From Acidovorax sp. (lineage in GTDB: Bacteria > Pseudomonadota > Gammaproteobacteria > Burkholderiales > Burkholderiaceae_C): 64,000 nt of DNA. Position numbers and translations under genes: made by a program. Where the stretch lies: contig NZ_JAJTBB010000013.1 in assembly GCF_021287135.1 (NCBI RefSeq), positions 1-64,000 on the forward strand. Reading direction: 5' to 3'. This document shows positions 28,231 through 36,507 of the stretch, piece after piece; the stretch's first letter is position 1, and each line of letters opens with the position of its first letter. The notes below the pieces were generated by a model. The model did no database searches. It was not told the origin of the DNA and saw nothing but the letters and a program-made list of their open reading frames with translations.

Positions 28231-29613
28231 ATGACCGCTGTTTCGCCCGAGCTTCTGCGCCGTTTTGACGTGCCAGGGCCTCGCTATACCTCTTATCCAA
28301 CGGCTGACCGCTTCGTGGAGGCTTTTGGACAGGACGACTACGCCCTCGCGCTGGAACAACGGCGCCTGGGCTCCATGACGAAAGCGCTGCCGCTGTCGCT
28401 GTATGTGCACATACCGTTTTGCGAGTCGCTATGCTACTACTGCGCTTGCAACAAAATCATCACCAAACACCATGACAGGGCCGAGGTCTATCTCCGGTAC
28501 CTGAGCCGCGAAGTGGATCTGCACACGGCCCGCTGCGGTACTGGCCAGGTGGTGAGCCAGCTGCACCTGGGCGGCGGCACGCCCACCTTCCTGTCGGACG
28601 ACGGCCTGCGTGAACTGATGGCGATGCTCAAGCGCAGTTTCTCACTGGCGCCCGGGGGCGAGTATTCGATCGAGGTCGATCCCCGCACCGTGGACGCGCA
28701 GCGGCTCGCCCTGCTGGCCGAGCTGGGTTTCAACCGGCTGAGTTTCGGGGTGCAGGATTTCGATCCCGAAGTGCAGAAGGCGGTGCACCGCATCCAGCCT
28801 GCCGAGCAGGTGTTCTCGCTGGTCGAGTCGGCGCGCTCGCTGGGGTTCGAGTCCGTCAACGTCGATCTGATCTATGGCTTGCCGCGCCAGACGCCCGAGT
28901 CATTTGACCGCACACTGGCCCAGGTCGCGCAGTTGCGTCCGGACCGGATTGCCCTGTATGCCTACGCGCATTTGCCGGAGCGCTTCAAGCCCCAACGGCG
29001 CATCATCTCTGCCGAGCTGCCCACCGCTGCGGGAAAGGTCTCCATGCTGTCCCGCTCGCTGGACGCGTTCATGGAGGCGGGCTACGTGTACGTGGGGATG
29101 GATCACTTTGCGCTGCCGGAGGATGCGTTGGCCGTTGCGAAGCGGCAGGGCCGCCTGCACCGCAACTTCCAGGGGTACAGCACCCAGCCCGACTGCGATC
29201 TGATCGGTTTGGGCGTGTCGGCCATCGGCCGGGTCGGCGCCACCTACAGCCAGAATGCGAAGACGCTCGACGAGTATTACGACCTGCTCAACCAGGGGCG
29301 TCTGCCCGTGGTGCGGGGACTGGCGCTCACCCGTGACGATCTGGTGCGTCGCGCGGTCATCATGGCATTGATGTGCCAGGGCGAATTGCTGTTCGAGCCG
29401 ATGGAGCAGGCCTGGCTCATCGACATCCGGAGCTACTTTGGCCCCGAGTTGGCGCAGCTGGAAACCATGGCCGAGCAGGGGCTGGTGACCCTGCGCCCCG
29501 ATGGGATCGAGGTGACGGCCATGGGCTGGTTCTTTGTGCGGGGGATCGCCATGGTGTTTGACCGCTATCTGCAGGCCGACCGCAACCGCGCCCGTTTTTC
29601 CCGCATCATCTGA
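28231..29613 (+). CDS. hemN: Oxygen-independent coproporphyrinogen III dehydrogenase
   Basis: A 460-residue radical-SAM enzyme of haem synthesis used under low oxygen. The cluster motif is CESLCYYC (Cys64, Cys68, Cys71), with the extra Cys73 typical of true HemN. The N-terminal VPGPRYTSYPTADRF matches the HemN trip-wire region. GGGTPTFL, NRLSFGVQDFDPEVQKAVHR and VNVDLIYGLPRQT are conserved core motifs. Length fits HemN rather than HemW. An Anr box lies upstream, and the gene sits beside fnr and the cbb3 cluster that needs haem at low oxygen. Confidence 0.96.
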   Translation: MTAVSPELLRRFDVPGPRYTSYPTADRFVEAFGQDDYALALEQRRLGSMTKALPLSLYVHIPFCESLCYYCACNKIITKHHDRAEVYLRYLSREVDLHTARCGTGQVVSQLHLGGGTPTFLSDDGLRELMAMLKRSFSLAPGGEYSIEVDPRTVDAQRLALLAELGFNRLSFGVQDFDPEVQKAVHRIQPAEQVFSLVESARSLGFESVNVDLIYGLPRQTPESFDRTLAQVAQLRPDRIALYAYAHLPERFKPQRRIISAELPTAAGKVSMLSRSLDAFMEAGYVYVGMDHFALPEDALAVAKRQGRLHRNFQGYSTQPDCDLIGLGVSAIGRVGATYSQNAKTLDEYYDLLNQGRLPVVRGLALTRDDLVRRAVIMALMCQGELLFEPMEQAWLIDIRSYFGPELAQLETMAEQGLVTLRPDGIEVTAMGWFFVRGIAMVFDRYLQADRNRARFSRII

Positions 29614-29618
29614 ACCCC

Positions 29619-30347
29619 ATGAACGCGACGACTGCCACCACCGCCTTGCTGATGGGACTCGTGGGCGGGTCGCACTGCCTGGCCATGTGCTCCGCGCCCT
29701 GTGGTGCGCTGGTCGGGCAGGCTGGTGATGGCACGTCCGGTGGGACAGCGGGGGAGCACCCCATCCAGTGGGTGCCGCAGGGTGGCGTAATCCGCCGCGG
29801 CATCGCGTTTCACCTGGGACGCCTGGCGGGGTATGGCGCTGCCGGCGCGCTGGCGGCTCTGGCCATGGACAGCCTGGCCTGGCTCACGCAGCAGACGGTG
29901 GCGCTGCGCCCTGCGTGGACGCTGCTGCATGTGGCGGTCATGGCCTGGGGGCTGATGATGGTGATCCAGGCCCGCCAACCCCAGTGGGTGGAGGTGGCAG
30001 GGCGTTCAGTGTGGAGCCGGGTCCGGCCCTGGGTGCGCGCACCCGGCGGTGTGCTCGCAGCGGGGTTCCTGTGGGCCCTGATGCCCTGCGGGTTGCTGTA
30101 TTCGGCGCTGCTTGTGGCTGCCTTGAGTGGTGGCGCCCTGGACGGGGCGCTGACCATGGCGCTGTTTGGCGTCGGTAGCGGCGTCTGGCTCGTGGGCGGC
30201 CCATGGATCTGGGGAAAGCTGAAGGCCCGCCTCAACGCTTCGCGCGCCGATTGGGGGACCCGCGTCGCGGGCGCCTTGCTCTGCGCTGTGGCGGGCTGGG
30301 CGCTGTGGATGGACTTGATCTACAAGCCATCCCTTTGGTGCCGGTAG
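29619..30347 (+). CDS. SafE/DsbD-transmembrane-like membrane protein
   Basis: A 242-residue protein with about six transmembrane helices. It opens with GLVGGSHCLAMCSAPCGALVG, a Cys-bearing helix of the TauE/SafE (urease accessory UreH-like, DsbD-TM-like) family. A second conserved LWALMPCGLLYSALLVAALSGGA lies mid-protein. It starts 5 bp after hemN, so it is probably co-transcribed. Relatives are often found beside cbb3 oxidase genes and are suspected of metal or thiol transport. The exact role is unknown. Confidence 0.85.
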   Translation: MNATTATTALLMGLVGGSHCLAMCSAPCGALVGQAGDGTSGGTAGEHPIQWVPQGGVIRRGIAFHLGRLAGYGAAGALAALAMDSLAWLTQQTVALRPAWTLLHVAVMAWGLMMVIQARQPQWVEVAGRSVWSRVRPWVRAPGGVLAAGFLWALMPCGLLYSALLVAALSGGALDGALTMALFGVGSGVWLVGGPWIWGKLKARLNASRADWGTRVAGALLCAVAGWALWMDLIYKPSLWCR

Positions 30348-30563
30348 TCAGGTTGCTGCAAGGCCCTCGCGGCCGCGGTGGAACCCCGCATTTCCTCGAA
30401 TACCCCTCGTCCCCCGCGCTGCGGGGCGCCCTGCACGGCGCTGGCAGGCCCTGTTGCCGGGTTGCCTCAGGTGCCGCAAGTTGCTCTGGCGCCTTCCTTG
30501 AAGTGGCGATAATGTGTGTAACCATTGGTGGCAGAAGCGTCGCCATGTTTCACACGCACGGAC

Positions 30564-31865
30564 GTGAACTCCTCCATCCTCATTGATATCAGCCAACTGC
30601 GGGTCGGCATGTACATCCAGCTCGATGTGGGCTGGATGCACCATCCGTTTCCTGTCAGCAGTTTCCGCATCGCGTCGGCAGAGCAGATTGCCACGCTGCG
30701 CGGCCTCGGACTGGCGGAGGTGCGGTATTTCCCCAAGAAGAGTGATCCGGGCCTGCAGGAAATCGTACCCGCCGCATGGAATGTGGCGGACATGGCGGAG
30801 CCGGCCCCGGCCGGGACCCATGAAGCGGGCGCGACCCAGGCAGCCGCTGATCCCGAAGCCCGGCGCAGGCGCGAATTGCTGGAGGCCCAGAACCGGGCGC
30901 TGGCCGCCTGCGATCAGCGGTTCGGGGCTGCGACGCGGCAGTACCACGCGCTGGAGCGCACCGTTGTCGAGCACCCCGACCAGGCGCGGGCGAGTGGCGA
31001 CGCGCTGGTGGCTTCGTGCGTGGCCGAACTGCTCGAAAACGGGGACTCCGTCATCCGGCTGCTGTCCGAAGGGGTGGGCGAGCGCAGCGCCCTGCACCCC
31101 ATCAACGTGCTGGTGATTTCGCTGCTCCTGGGGCGGGCGCTGGGCATGCAGAGCGCGGAACTGCAGGACCTTGGCGTTGCAGCGCTGCTGCACGACCTGG
31201 GCAAGCTGAAACTGCCGCCGAACCTGCGGCACCCCACCGTGTCCATGATCCCCATGGAGCGCACGCGCTACGAATCCCATGTGGCAGAGTCCGTGGCGCT
31301 GGGCACGCGCATGGGGTTGTCCGATCCGGTGCTCAAGGCCATTGCGCAGCACCACGAGATGGCCGACGGCAGCGGATTCCCGCAGCGCCTGCAGGGGCCA
31401 GCCCTGGCGCGCGCAAGCCAGGTGCTGGCGCTGGTCAACCACTACGACCGCATGTGCAACCCTGCCAACGGCGTGGATGCGCTCACGCCGCACGAAGCCC
31501 TGTCGGTCATTTTTGCGCAGCTCAAGCCGCGGTTCGACGCCGTGGTGCTGGGGGCCTTCATCCGCATGATGGGGGTGTACCCGCCGGGGTCTGTCGTCCA
31601 GCTGGTCAATGACCGGTACGCCATCGTGGCGTCGGTGAACTCGTCCCGTCCGCTGCGGCCCAAGGTCATCGTTCACGATTCGCGGGTTCCCAAGGAGGAG
31701 GCGCCGATCCTGGACCTGGAAACCGTGCCGGAGCTGGGTATTCGGCGCAGCCTGAAGCCGGCGCAGCTACCGCGCGATGCGCTGGACTACCTCTCTCCGC
31801 GGCGGCGCATCTGCTACTTTTTTGAGCGGGCAGTCCTCACCGGCTCGCCCGAGGGGCACCCGTGA
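30564..31865 (+). CDS. HD-GYP domain cyclic-di-GMP phosphodiesterase
   Basis: A 433-residue protein. The N-terminal DUF3391-like region (IDISQLRVGMYIQLDVGWMHHPFPVSSFRI) is typical of HD-GYP proteins. The catalytic domain has LLHDLGKLKLP and AQHHEMADGSGFPQR; the last Tyr of GYP is Phe here, a tolerated change. The predicted reaction is hydrolysis of cyclic-di-GMP. The frame is open to TTG 30525, but GTG 30564 gives the family start. It overlaps the next gene by 4 bp (GTGA), coupling it to a GGDEF-EAL protein. Confidence 0.88.
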   Translation: MNSSILIDISQLRVGMYIQLDVGWMHHPFPVSSFRIASAEQIATLRGLGLAEVRYFPKKSDPGLQEIVPAAWNVADMAEPAPAGTHEAGATQAAADPEARRRRELLEAQNRALAACDQRFGAATRQYHALERTVVEHPDQARASGDALVASCVAELLENGDSVIRLLSEGVGERSALHPINVLVISLLLGRALGMQSAELQDLGVAALLHDLGKLKLPPNLRHPTVSMIPMERTRYESHVAESVALGTRMGLSDPVLKAIAQHHEMADGSGFPQRLQGPALARASQVLALVNHYDRMCNPANGVDALTPHEALSVIFAQLKPRFDAVVLGAFIRMMGVYPPGSVVQLVNDRYAIVASVNSSRPLRPKVIVHDSRVPKEEAPILDLETVPELGIRRSLKPAQLPRDALDYLSPRRRICYFFERAVLTGSPEGHP

Positions 31866-34309
31866 CGGTTTCGCAGGCCCCCGGTTGGCTGGATGGACTC
31901 CAGGAAGCCGTGTGGCTGGTGGATGAGAGCAGCCTGCACATCCTGTACGCCAATGCCGCGGCGCAGGCGCTGTCGGGCCTGCCCGCTGCTGCCATGGTGG
32001 GAGCGTCCGTGCTCAGCTTGGCAGCGACCCCGCAGGACCATGCGTTCTGGGCCGAGCCGGCCACGGTGATTGCGCAGGGCATTCATTCCCACACCTTGCT
32101 GTTGCGTGCCGATGGGTCGCTGCTGCCGGTGGACCGGCGGGTGGTGCGGGTGCCGGCGCACGCAGCGGCCAGCACCGTGTTCATGCTGACCATGCTGGAC
32201 CGCAGCGTCCAGGAGGCGACCGAGCGCGAACTCGAAACCTTGTTGTCGGAGTTGCGCGGCACACTGGACTCCGCGGCCGACGGCATGCTGGTGTGCGGGC
32301 TGGATGGGAGCATCCGGGCGTTCAACCAGCGCCTTGCCCAGTTGTGGGGGCTCCCGCAGGAATTGCTGGTGCAACGGGACGATGCGGCCGTTTATGCGTA
32401 CATGCGGGCGCAGGTGCAAGATGAGCGCGCCTACTCCGAGCGCCTGGCGTCCCTGGCCCGGGAACCCGCGCAAGAAAGCAACGATATCGTCGCCCTGCGC
32501 AACGGCGCCGTGCTGGAGCTGCGGACGGTGCCGCAGTTCAGCCGTGGAGAGCCTGCGGGGCGGGTGTTTTCGTTCCGCGACGTTACCCGCCAGGCCGAGA
32601 TCCAGGCAAGCCTGCGCCTGGCCGCCCGCGTGTTTGAATCCAGCCTCGACGCGATTTTCATCGCCGACAGCCAGCACCGCATCCTGCGGATGAACCCCGG
32701 GTGCGAGCGGCTGGTCGGCCCCACGGCCAAGACTTTCGAGGGGCGCATGGCGGCATCGCTGTTCGGCGGCAATCTGGATGCAGCCTTCATGGAACAGGTC
32801 CTGCAAGGCTGGGCGCAGGAGGGATTCTGGGAGGGGGAGCTGTGGCTTCCCCGGGACAACGGCGCGTATTGCGCGGTTCAGCTGTCCTGGGTGGCGCTGC
32901 GTGATGACGAGGGCCGGCTGGTGCAGAGCATCGGCTTCATGCGTGACCTGACGCTGCAGCACGCAGCCCAGAAGCGCATCGAAGAGCTCGCCTACAGCGA
33001 TGTGCTCACGGGCCTGCCCAACCGGCTGCTGCTGTCGCAGCGCGTGGACACTGCCATCCAGGGGGCGCGCCAAAGCGATACCGGCTTTGCCATCCTGTTC
33101 CTGGATCTCGACCGTTTCAAGATCATCAACGACTCCCTGGGCCATCCCTTTGGCGACCGCGTGCTGCAACTCGTGGCGGAGCGCCTGCAGGCGTGCCTGC
33201 GCCAGACCGACATGCTGTGCCGCCTCGGTGGCGATGAGTTCGTCATCTACCTGCACGGTGGCGGTGCCGAGGTCGCAGAAAGCGTGGCGCGGCGCATTCT
33301 TGACGACATGCTCAAGCCGTTCATGCTCGACGGCATGGGGTTTTCCATCCAGTGCAGCATTGGCATGTCCTTGTACCCGCAGGACGGCTCCACGCTGGAC
33401 GAGCTCATCAAGCAGGCGGACACCGCCATGTACCGCGTCAAGGAGCGTGGGCGGGGCAGCTACGGCTTCTATCAGCCGCAGATGAACGCCAACCTCCTGT
33501 CGCGCATGCAGATGGAGCATGCCATGCGCCAGGCCTTGGGGCTGGGCCGCATGGCGGTTCATTACCAACCCCAGGTCAACATGGTCACGGGCCGCATCAC
33601 CGGTGCCGAGGCCTTGATCCGCTGGACCGACCCGGAGTTTGGCGCCGTGTCGCCGGGGCAGTTCATTCCGCTGGCCGAGGAATCGGGCTACATCGTGACG
33701 CTCGGAGCCTGGGTGATGGAGCAGGCCGTGCGCGAGGCCGCCGTGTGGATGCACGGCGGCACGCCCATCGTGATCTCCGTCAACGTGTCGGCACTGGAGT
33801 TCCGCCAGCCCGATTTTGTGGACCGGATCACCCGCCTGCTTGCGGTGCACCAGCTTCCTCCCACGCTGCTGGAGCTGGAGCTGACGGAAACCCTGCTCCT
33901 GCAGGACGCCCAGGAGATGGAGCAGCGCCTGCGGGTGCTGGCGGGCCTGGGCATTGGCCTGGCCATCGATGACTTCGGGACGGGGTACTCCAGCCTGGCG
34001 TATCTGAAGAAGCTGCCGCTGCACAAGCTCAAGATCGACCAGTCCTTCGTGCGGGGGCTGCCCGACGACGAGGGGGACCGCGCCATCGTGAGCGCGATCA
34101 TCAGCATGGGCCGCGCGCTGCACATCGAGGTGGTGGCGGAAGGGGTGGAGACACCCACCCAGCAAGCCGTGCTGCAGCAGATGCACTGCGACCACTACCA
34201 GGGGTTCCTGTGCGCGCCGGGCCTGCCGGCGGAGGCATTCCGCGCGCTGCTGGCGCAGCAGCCCCGCCCGGTAAAGGCCAAGGGGCGCCGCCGGCCCGTG
34301 CAGGGGTGA
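31862..34309 (+). CDS. PAS-GGDEF-EAL cyclic-di-GMP protein
   Basis: An 815-residue cytoplasmic signalling protein with no transmembrane helix. Three PAS-like domains occupy about residues 8-370. A GGDEF domain follows with intact RLGGDEFVIYL (about 457-467). The EAL domain has all catalytic elements: GAEALIRW, SVNVSALEF, ELTETLLL, DDFGTGYSSL, KIDQSF and EGVET. Both activities may be present, with PAS input. GTG 31862 overlaps the HD-GYP stop. The two proteins form a local module for cyclic-di-GMP control. Confidence 0.92.
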   Translation: MTVSQAPGWLDGLQEAVWLVDESSLHILYANAAAQALSGLPAAAMVGASVLSLAATPQDHAFWAEPATVIAQGIHSHTLLLRADGSLLPVDRRVVRVPAHAAASTVFMLTMLDRSVQEATERELETLLSELRGTLDSAADGMLVCGLDGSIRAFNQRLAQLWGLPQELLVQRDDAAVYAYMRAQVQDERAYSERLASLAREPAQESNDIVALRNGAVLELRTVPQFSRGEPAGRVFSFRDVTRQAEIQASLRLAARVFESSLDAIFIADSQHRILRMNPGCERLVGPTAKTFEGRMAASLFGGNLDAAFMEQVLQGWAQEGFWEGELWLPRDNGAYCAVQLSWVALRDDEGRLVQSIGFMRDLTLQHAAQKRIEELAYSDVLTGLPNRLLLSQRVDTAIQGARQSDTGFAILFLDLDRFKIINDSLGHPFGDRVLQLVAERLQACLRQTDMLCRLGGDEFVIYLHGGGAEVAESVARRILDDMLKPFMLDGMGFSIQCSIGMSLYPQDGSTLDELIKQADTAMYRVKERGRGSYGFYQPQMNANLLSRMQMEHAMRQALGLGRMAVHYQPQVNMVTGRITGAEALIRWTDPEFGAVSPGQFIPLAEESGYIVTLGAWVMEQAVREAAVWMHGGTPIVISVNVSALEFRQPDFVDRITRLLAVHQLPPTLLELELTETLLLQDAQEMEQRLRVLAGLGIGLAIDDFGTGYSSLAYLKKLPLHKLKIDQSFVRGLPDDEGDRAIVSAIISMGRALHIEVVAEGVETPTQQAVLQQMHCDHYQGFLCAPGLPAEAFRALLAQQPRPVKAKGRRRPVQG

Positions 34310-34342
34310 TGCAATCGCCGCAGCAGTCGCTGCGGCCCTGGC

Positions 34343-35158
34343 TCAGAGCGCCGCGAGACCCTTCCAGAGCATGTACGCAGCCAGGCCGAACAACAGGGAT
34401 GCGAACACGCGCTTGAGCTGCTTGACCGGCAGGCTGTGGGCCGCCTTGGCGCCCAGCGGGGCAGTGAGCACGCTGCAGGTGGCAACGACCGCCAGGGCCG
34501 GCAGCCACACGTAGCCCAGCGACGCAGCAGGCAGGCCCTCGACATGCTGGCCGCCAGCGACATAGCCCACCACGTTGGCCAGCGCGATGGGAAAGCCCAG
34601 GGCTGCGCTGGTGGCCACGGCGTTGTGGATGGGAACATTGCACCAGGCCATGAAGGGCACGCTCACGAAGCCGCCGCCGGCGCCCACCAGCCCCGACAGA
34701 AATCCGATGACGCCTCCGGCGGCCACCTGTCCGGCGCCGCCGGGCATCTGCCGGGTGGGCGCAGGCTTCTTGTCCAGGAACATCTGGAAGGCTGAAAAGC
34801 TCACGAACAGGGCGAAGAAGATCGCAAGGAACGAGCCCTTCAGCAGGGCAAACACGCCCAGGCTGGCGACAAACCCGCCCAGCACAATGCCGGGGGCGAG
34901 GCGTTTCACGATGTCCCACCGCACCGCGCCGCGCCGGTGGTGCGCGCGCACGCTGGAGATGGAGGTGAACATGATCGTCGCCATGGAGGTGGCGATGGCC
35001 ATCTTCACGGCCAGGTCGGGGGCCACCTGCCGTGCGCCCAGGATGTAGGTGATGAACGGCACCAGCAGCATGCCGCCGCCGATGCCCAGCAGGCCTGCGA
35101 GAAAGCCTGTGGCCAAGCCCAGTGCGCCAAGTTCAATGATCAGGAAAGGGTCCAGCAT
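34343..35158 (-). CDS. TauE/SafE (TSUP) family permease
   Basis: A 271-residue membrane protein with about eight helices. It opens LGALGLATGFLAGLLGIGGGMLLVPF and repeats GFLSGLVGAGGGFVSVPFM in the second half. This internal duplication with LGIGGG/VGAGGG loops is the TSUP signature. Family members export sulfite, sulfoacetate or other sulfur anions; the substrate here is unknown. The frame is open to 35293, but that part overlaps the 6S RNA, so ATG 35158 was taken. It is convergent with the GGDEF-EAL gene. Confidence 0.9.
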   Translation of the reverse strand: MLDPFLIIELGALGLATGFLAGLLGIGGGMLLVPFITYILGARQVAPDLAVKMAIATSMATIMFTSISSVRAHHRRGAVRWDIVKRLAPGIVLGGFVASLGVFALLKGSFLAIFFALFVSFSAFQMFLDKKPAPTRQMPGGAGQVAAGGVIGFLSGLVGAGGGFVSVPFMAWCNVPIHNAVATSAALGFPIALANVVGYVAGGQHVEGLPAASLGYVWLPALAVVATCSVLTAPLGAKAAHSLPVKQLKRVFASLLFGLAAYMLWKGLAAL

Positions 35159-35261
35159 GGGGCAACCACCGGCAAAGTCTGCGAGAGTGCGGATCGGCTG
35201 CCGCCCGCGGTCGGAGCCGGGCCATCTGGCGGTCCGGCCCACTGCGGCGGCAGGGAGGGAA

Positions 35262-35439
35262 GAGGGTGTCTGCGAATGCCACCGAGCCGTCATCCTGAAC
35301 CGGGGGTTCAGGTGGGCGAGGGCAGCCTGGCGTTGGGTTCATCTGACGCGAGATGATCACGCTCACCGGACGATGTACCAAGCCCGAGCTCATGGAGCAT
35401 TGGTTCAAGGAAATATAAAGCCCAGCAGCTTCGCAGACC
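35262..35439 (-). ncRNA. ssrS: 6S RNA
   Basis: About 178 nt on the minus strand downstream of zapA, the standard place for ssrS in proteobacteria. A perfect 9-bp closing stem joins the ends (35430-35438 with 35268-35276). The 3' half carries CCTGAACC...GGTTCAGG (about 35293-35312) and continues GATGACGGCTCGGTGGCATT, parallel to the E. coli 6S 3' region. A -10 hexamer lies at the right distance upstream. 6S RNA binds the sigma-70 holoenzyme in stationary phase. The ends are given to within a few bases. Confidence 0.87.
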
Positions 35440-35444
35440 TGCCC

Positions 35445-35450
35445 ATTGTA
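35445..35450 (-). promoter_or_regulatory. -10 element of the 6S RNA promoter
   Basis: TACAAT on the minus strand ends six or seven bases before the first base of the 6S closing stem. A weak -35 match (CTGCAA) lies 17 bases upstream. Confidence 0.65.
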
Positions 35451-35573
35451 GGCGCTGCCAAGCCATCTTGCAGGAACCGATCTGCGCAAACCCACGCCGA
35501 CAGGTGCGGCAAGCGCCACGCTTCGGCCGCAGACGCCGGGCTGCGAAAAATCCTGCGGCCGAGCGAAGGCTTG

Positions 35574-35918
35574 TCAGAGCAGGCGACCGTCGTCGCCCAG
35601 GGCTTCGTCCAGGCGATGGACCAGGTGGCGCAGGCGTTGTTCGTCGCCGTCTGTCAGCGCGGGCTCCTGATGGAGGGCTGGGGCTGCGGCGGGGGCTGGC
35701 GCCACCGGCGCAGCAGCCTCGCGGTCAGCCACCTCAAAGGCGAGATTCAGTGCCGCCAGCACGGCGATGCGCTCGCGCGCACGGACCTTGCCAGCGTCGC
35801 GGATGCGCGTCATGGCCGTGTCCACGCGCTCCACGGCCTCCAGCAGCCGGCTCTCGTGCCCCTCGGGGCAGGACAGCAGGTAGCTTTGCTGCAGGATGTG
35901 CACCTCGATTTGCTTCAT
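35574..35918 (-). CDS. zapA: Cell division protein ZapA
   Basis: A 114-residue cytoplasmic protein that binds FtsZ and bundles filaments at the division ring. It starts MKQIEVHILQQSYLLSCPEGHE and continues with the ESRLLEAVERVDTAMTRIRD helix and ERIAVLAALNLAFEV, all typical of ZapA. The tail from residue about 75 is Ala/Pro-rich and then ends in a short helix, longer than in E. coli. The ATG overlaps the stop codon of the upstream coiled-coil gene (ATGA). 6S RNA lies downstream. Confidence 0.93.
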   Translation of the reverse strand: MKQIEVHILQQSYLLSCPEGHESRLLEAVERVDTAMTRIRDAGKVRARERIAVLAALNLAFEVADREAAAPVAPAPAAAPALHQEPALTDGDEQRLRHLVHRLDEALGDDGRLL

Positions 35919-36148
35919 TCGGCTTCTTTCGTGACCGGGGTGGCGGCCGGGGGAAGGCGTTCGAGCAGGGCGTCCACCCGCGCGCGCGCGGCGCTGAGGC
36001 GGGATTTGAGCGAGTCCCGCTCCTGCGTCAAGGCCGCCACCTGCTCCGCGAGCAGCGCGTTGGTCCGTTGCAACTCGGCATGGCGCAGCAGCAGGCGCTC
36101 CACGCGTTCGGCGATCTGGTCGGTGGTGGACGGGGACGGTGTGGCCAT
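35915..36148 (-). CDS. ZapB-like coiled-coil protein
   Basis: A 77-residue protein that is almost entirely one coiled coil: heptads run from about residue 10 to 62 (IAERVERLLLRHAELQRTN, then ALLAEQVAALTQERDSLKSR). It ends in a Pro/Ala-rich tail. This matches the small TIGR02449/ZapB-like proteins found directly before zapA in Betaproteobacteria. A role with ZapA at the division septum is likely from context. The gene begins 1 bp after a perfect hairpin, with no evident Shine-Dalgarno. Confidence 0.82.
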   Translation of the reverse strand: MATPSPSTTDQIAERVERLLLRHAELQRTNALLAEQVAALTQERDSLKSRLSAARARVDALLERLPPAATPVTKEAE

Positions 36149-36171
36149 ACAACCCTCGATTGTAGGGTTGT
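36149..36171 (-). promoter_or_regulatory. Hairpin and -10-like hexamer abutting the zapB-like start codon
   Basis: ACAACCCT (36149-36156) pairs perfectly with AGGGTTGT (36164-36171). TACAAT on the minus strand (36164-36159) lies within it and resembles a -10 box. If used, it would give a leader of only a few bases on the zapB-like/zapA message. Confidence 0.4.
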
Positions 36172-36198
36172 GGGCTGTAAACAGCCGTAAAATCCCAC

Positions 36199-36412
36199 TG
36201 TTGGTGCTCGCGGTGTGGTTCACATGCTGCAGTTCAACGGGAAGCAGGGAGGCCTCGCCCACCAGGGCCGGCCCAGCCTGCGCTGCCCCCGCAACGGTCA
36301 GCGGACGAGTCCTTGCGACTCTCTCTCCAACCACAAGCCACTGAGTGCCTTGAACAAGCGCTTGGGAAGGCGTTGGAGGGCGTTCCGCCAGCCCGGATAC
36401 CGGCCAACACGG
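36199..36412 (+). promoter_or_regulatory. Cobalamin riboswitch upstream of btuB
   Basis: Conserved blocks occur in the right order: GCTGCCCCCGCAACGGT (about 36282-36298), AAGCCACTG (36335-36343), TTGGGAAGG (36362-36370) and the B12 box AGCCCGGATACCGGCC (36390-36405). It lies about 95 bp before btuB. A -10-like TAAAAT is at 36188-36193. Binding of cobalamin is expected to repress btuB and the following genes. The outer limits are approximate. Confidence 0.92.
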
Positions 36413-36507
36413 TGGTCGCTTGCGCTTCTTGGAGGAAGCGGCTCGCGGCTGTATCACCCACATGCTGGCGGGAGGCCGGCCCGGGTTGTTTGTTGACGTT
36501 GATTCCC

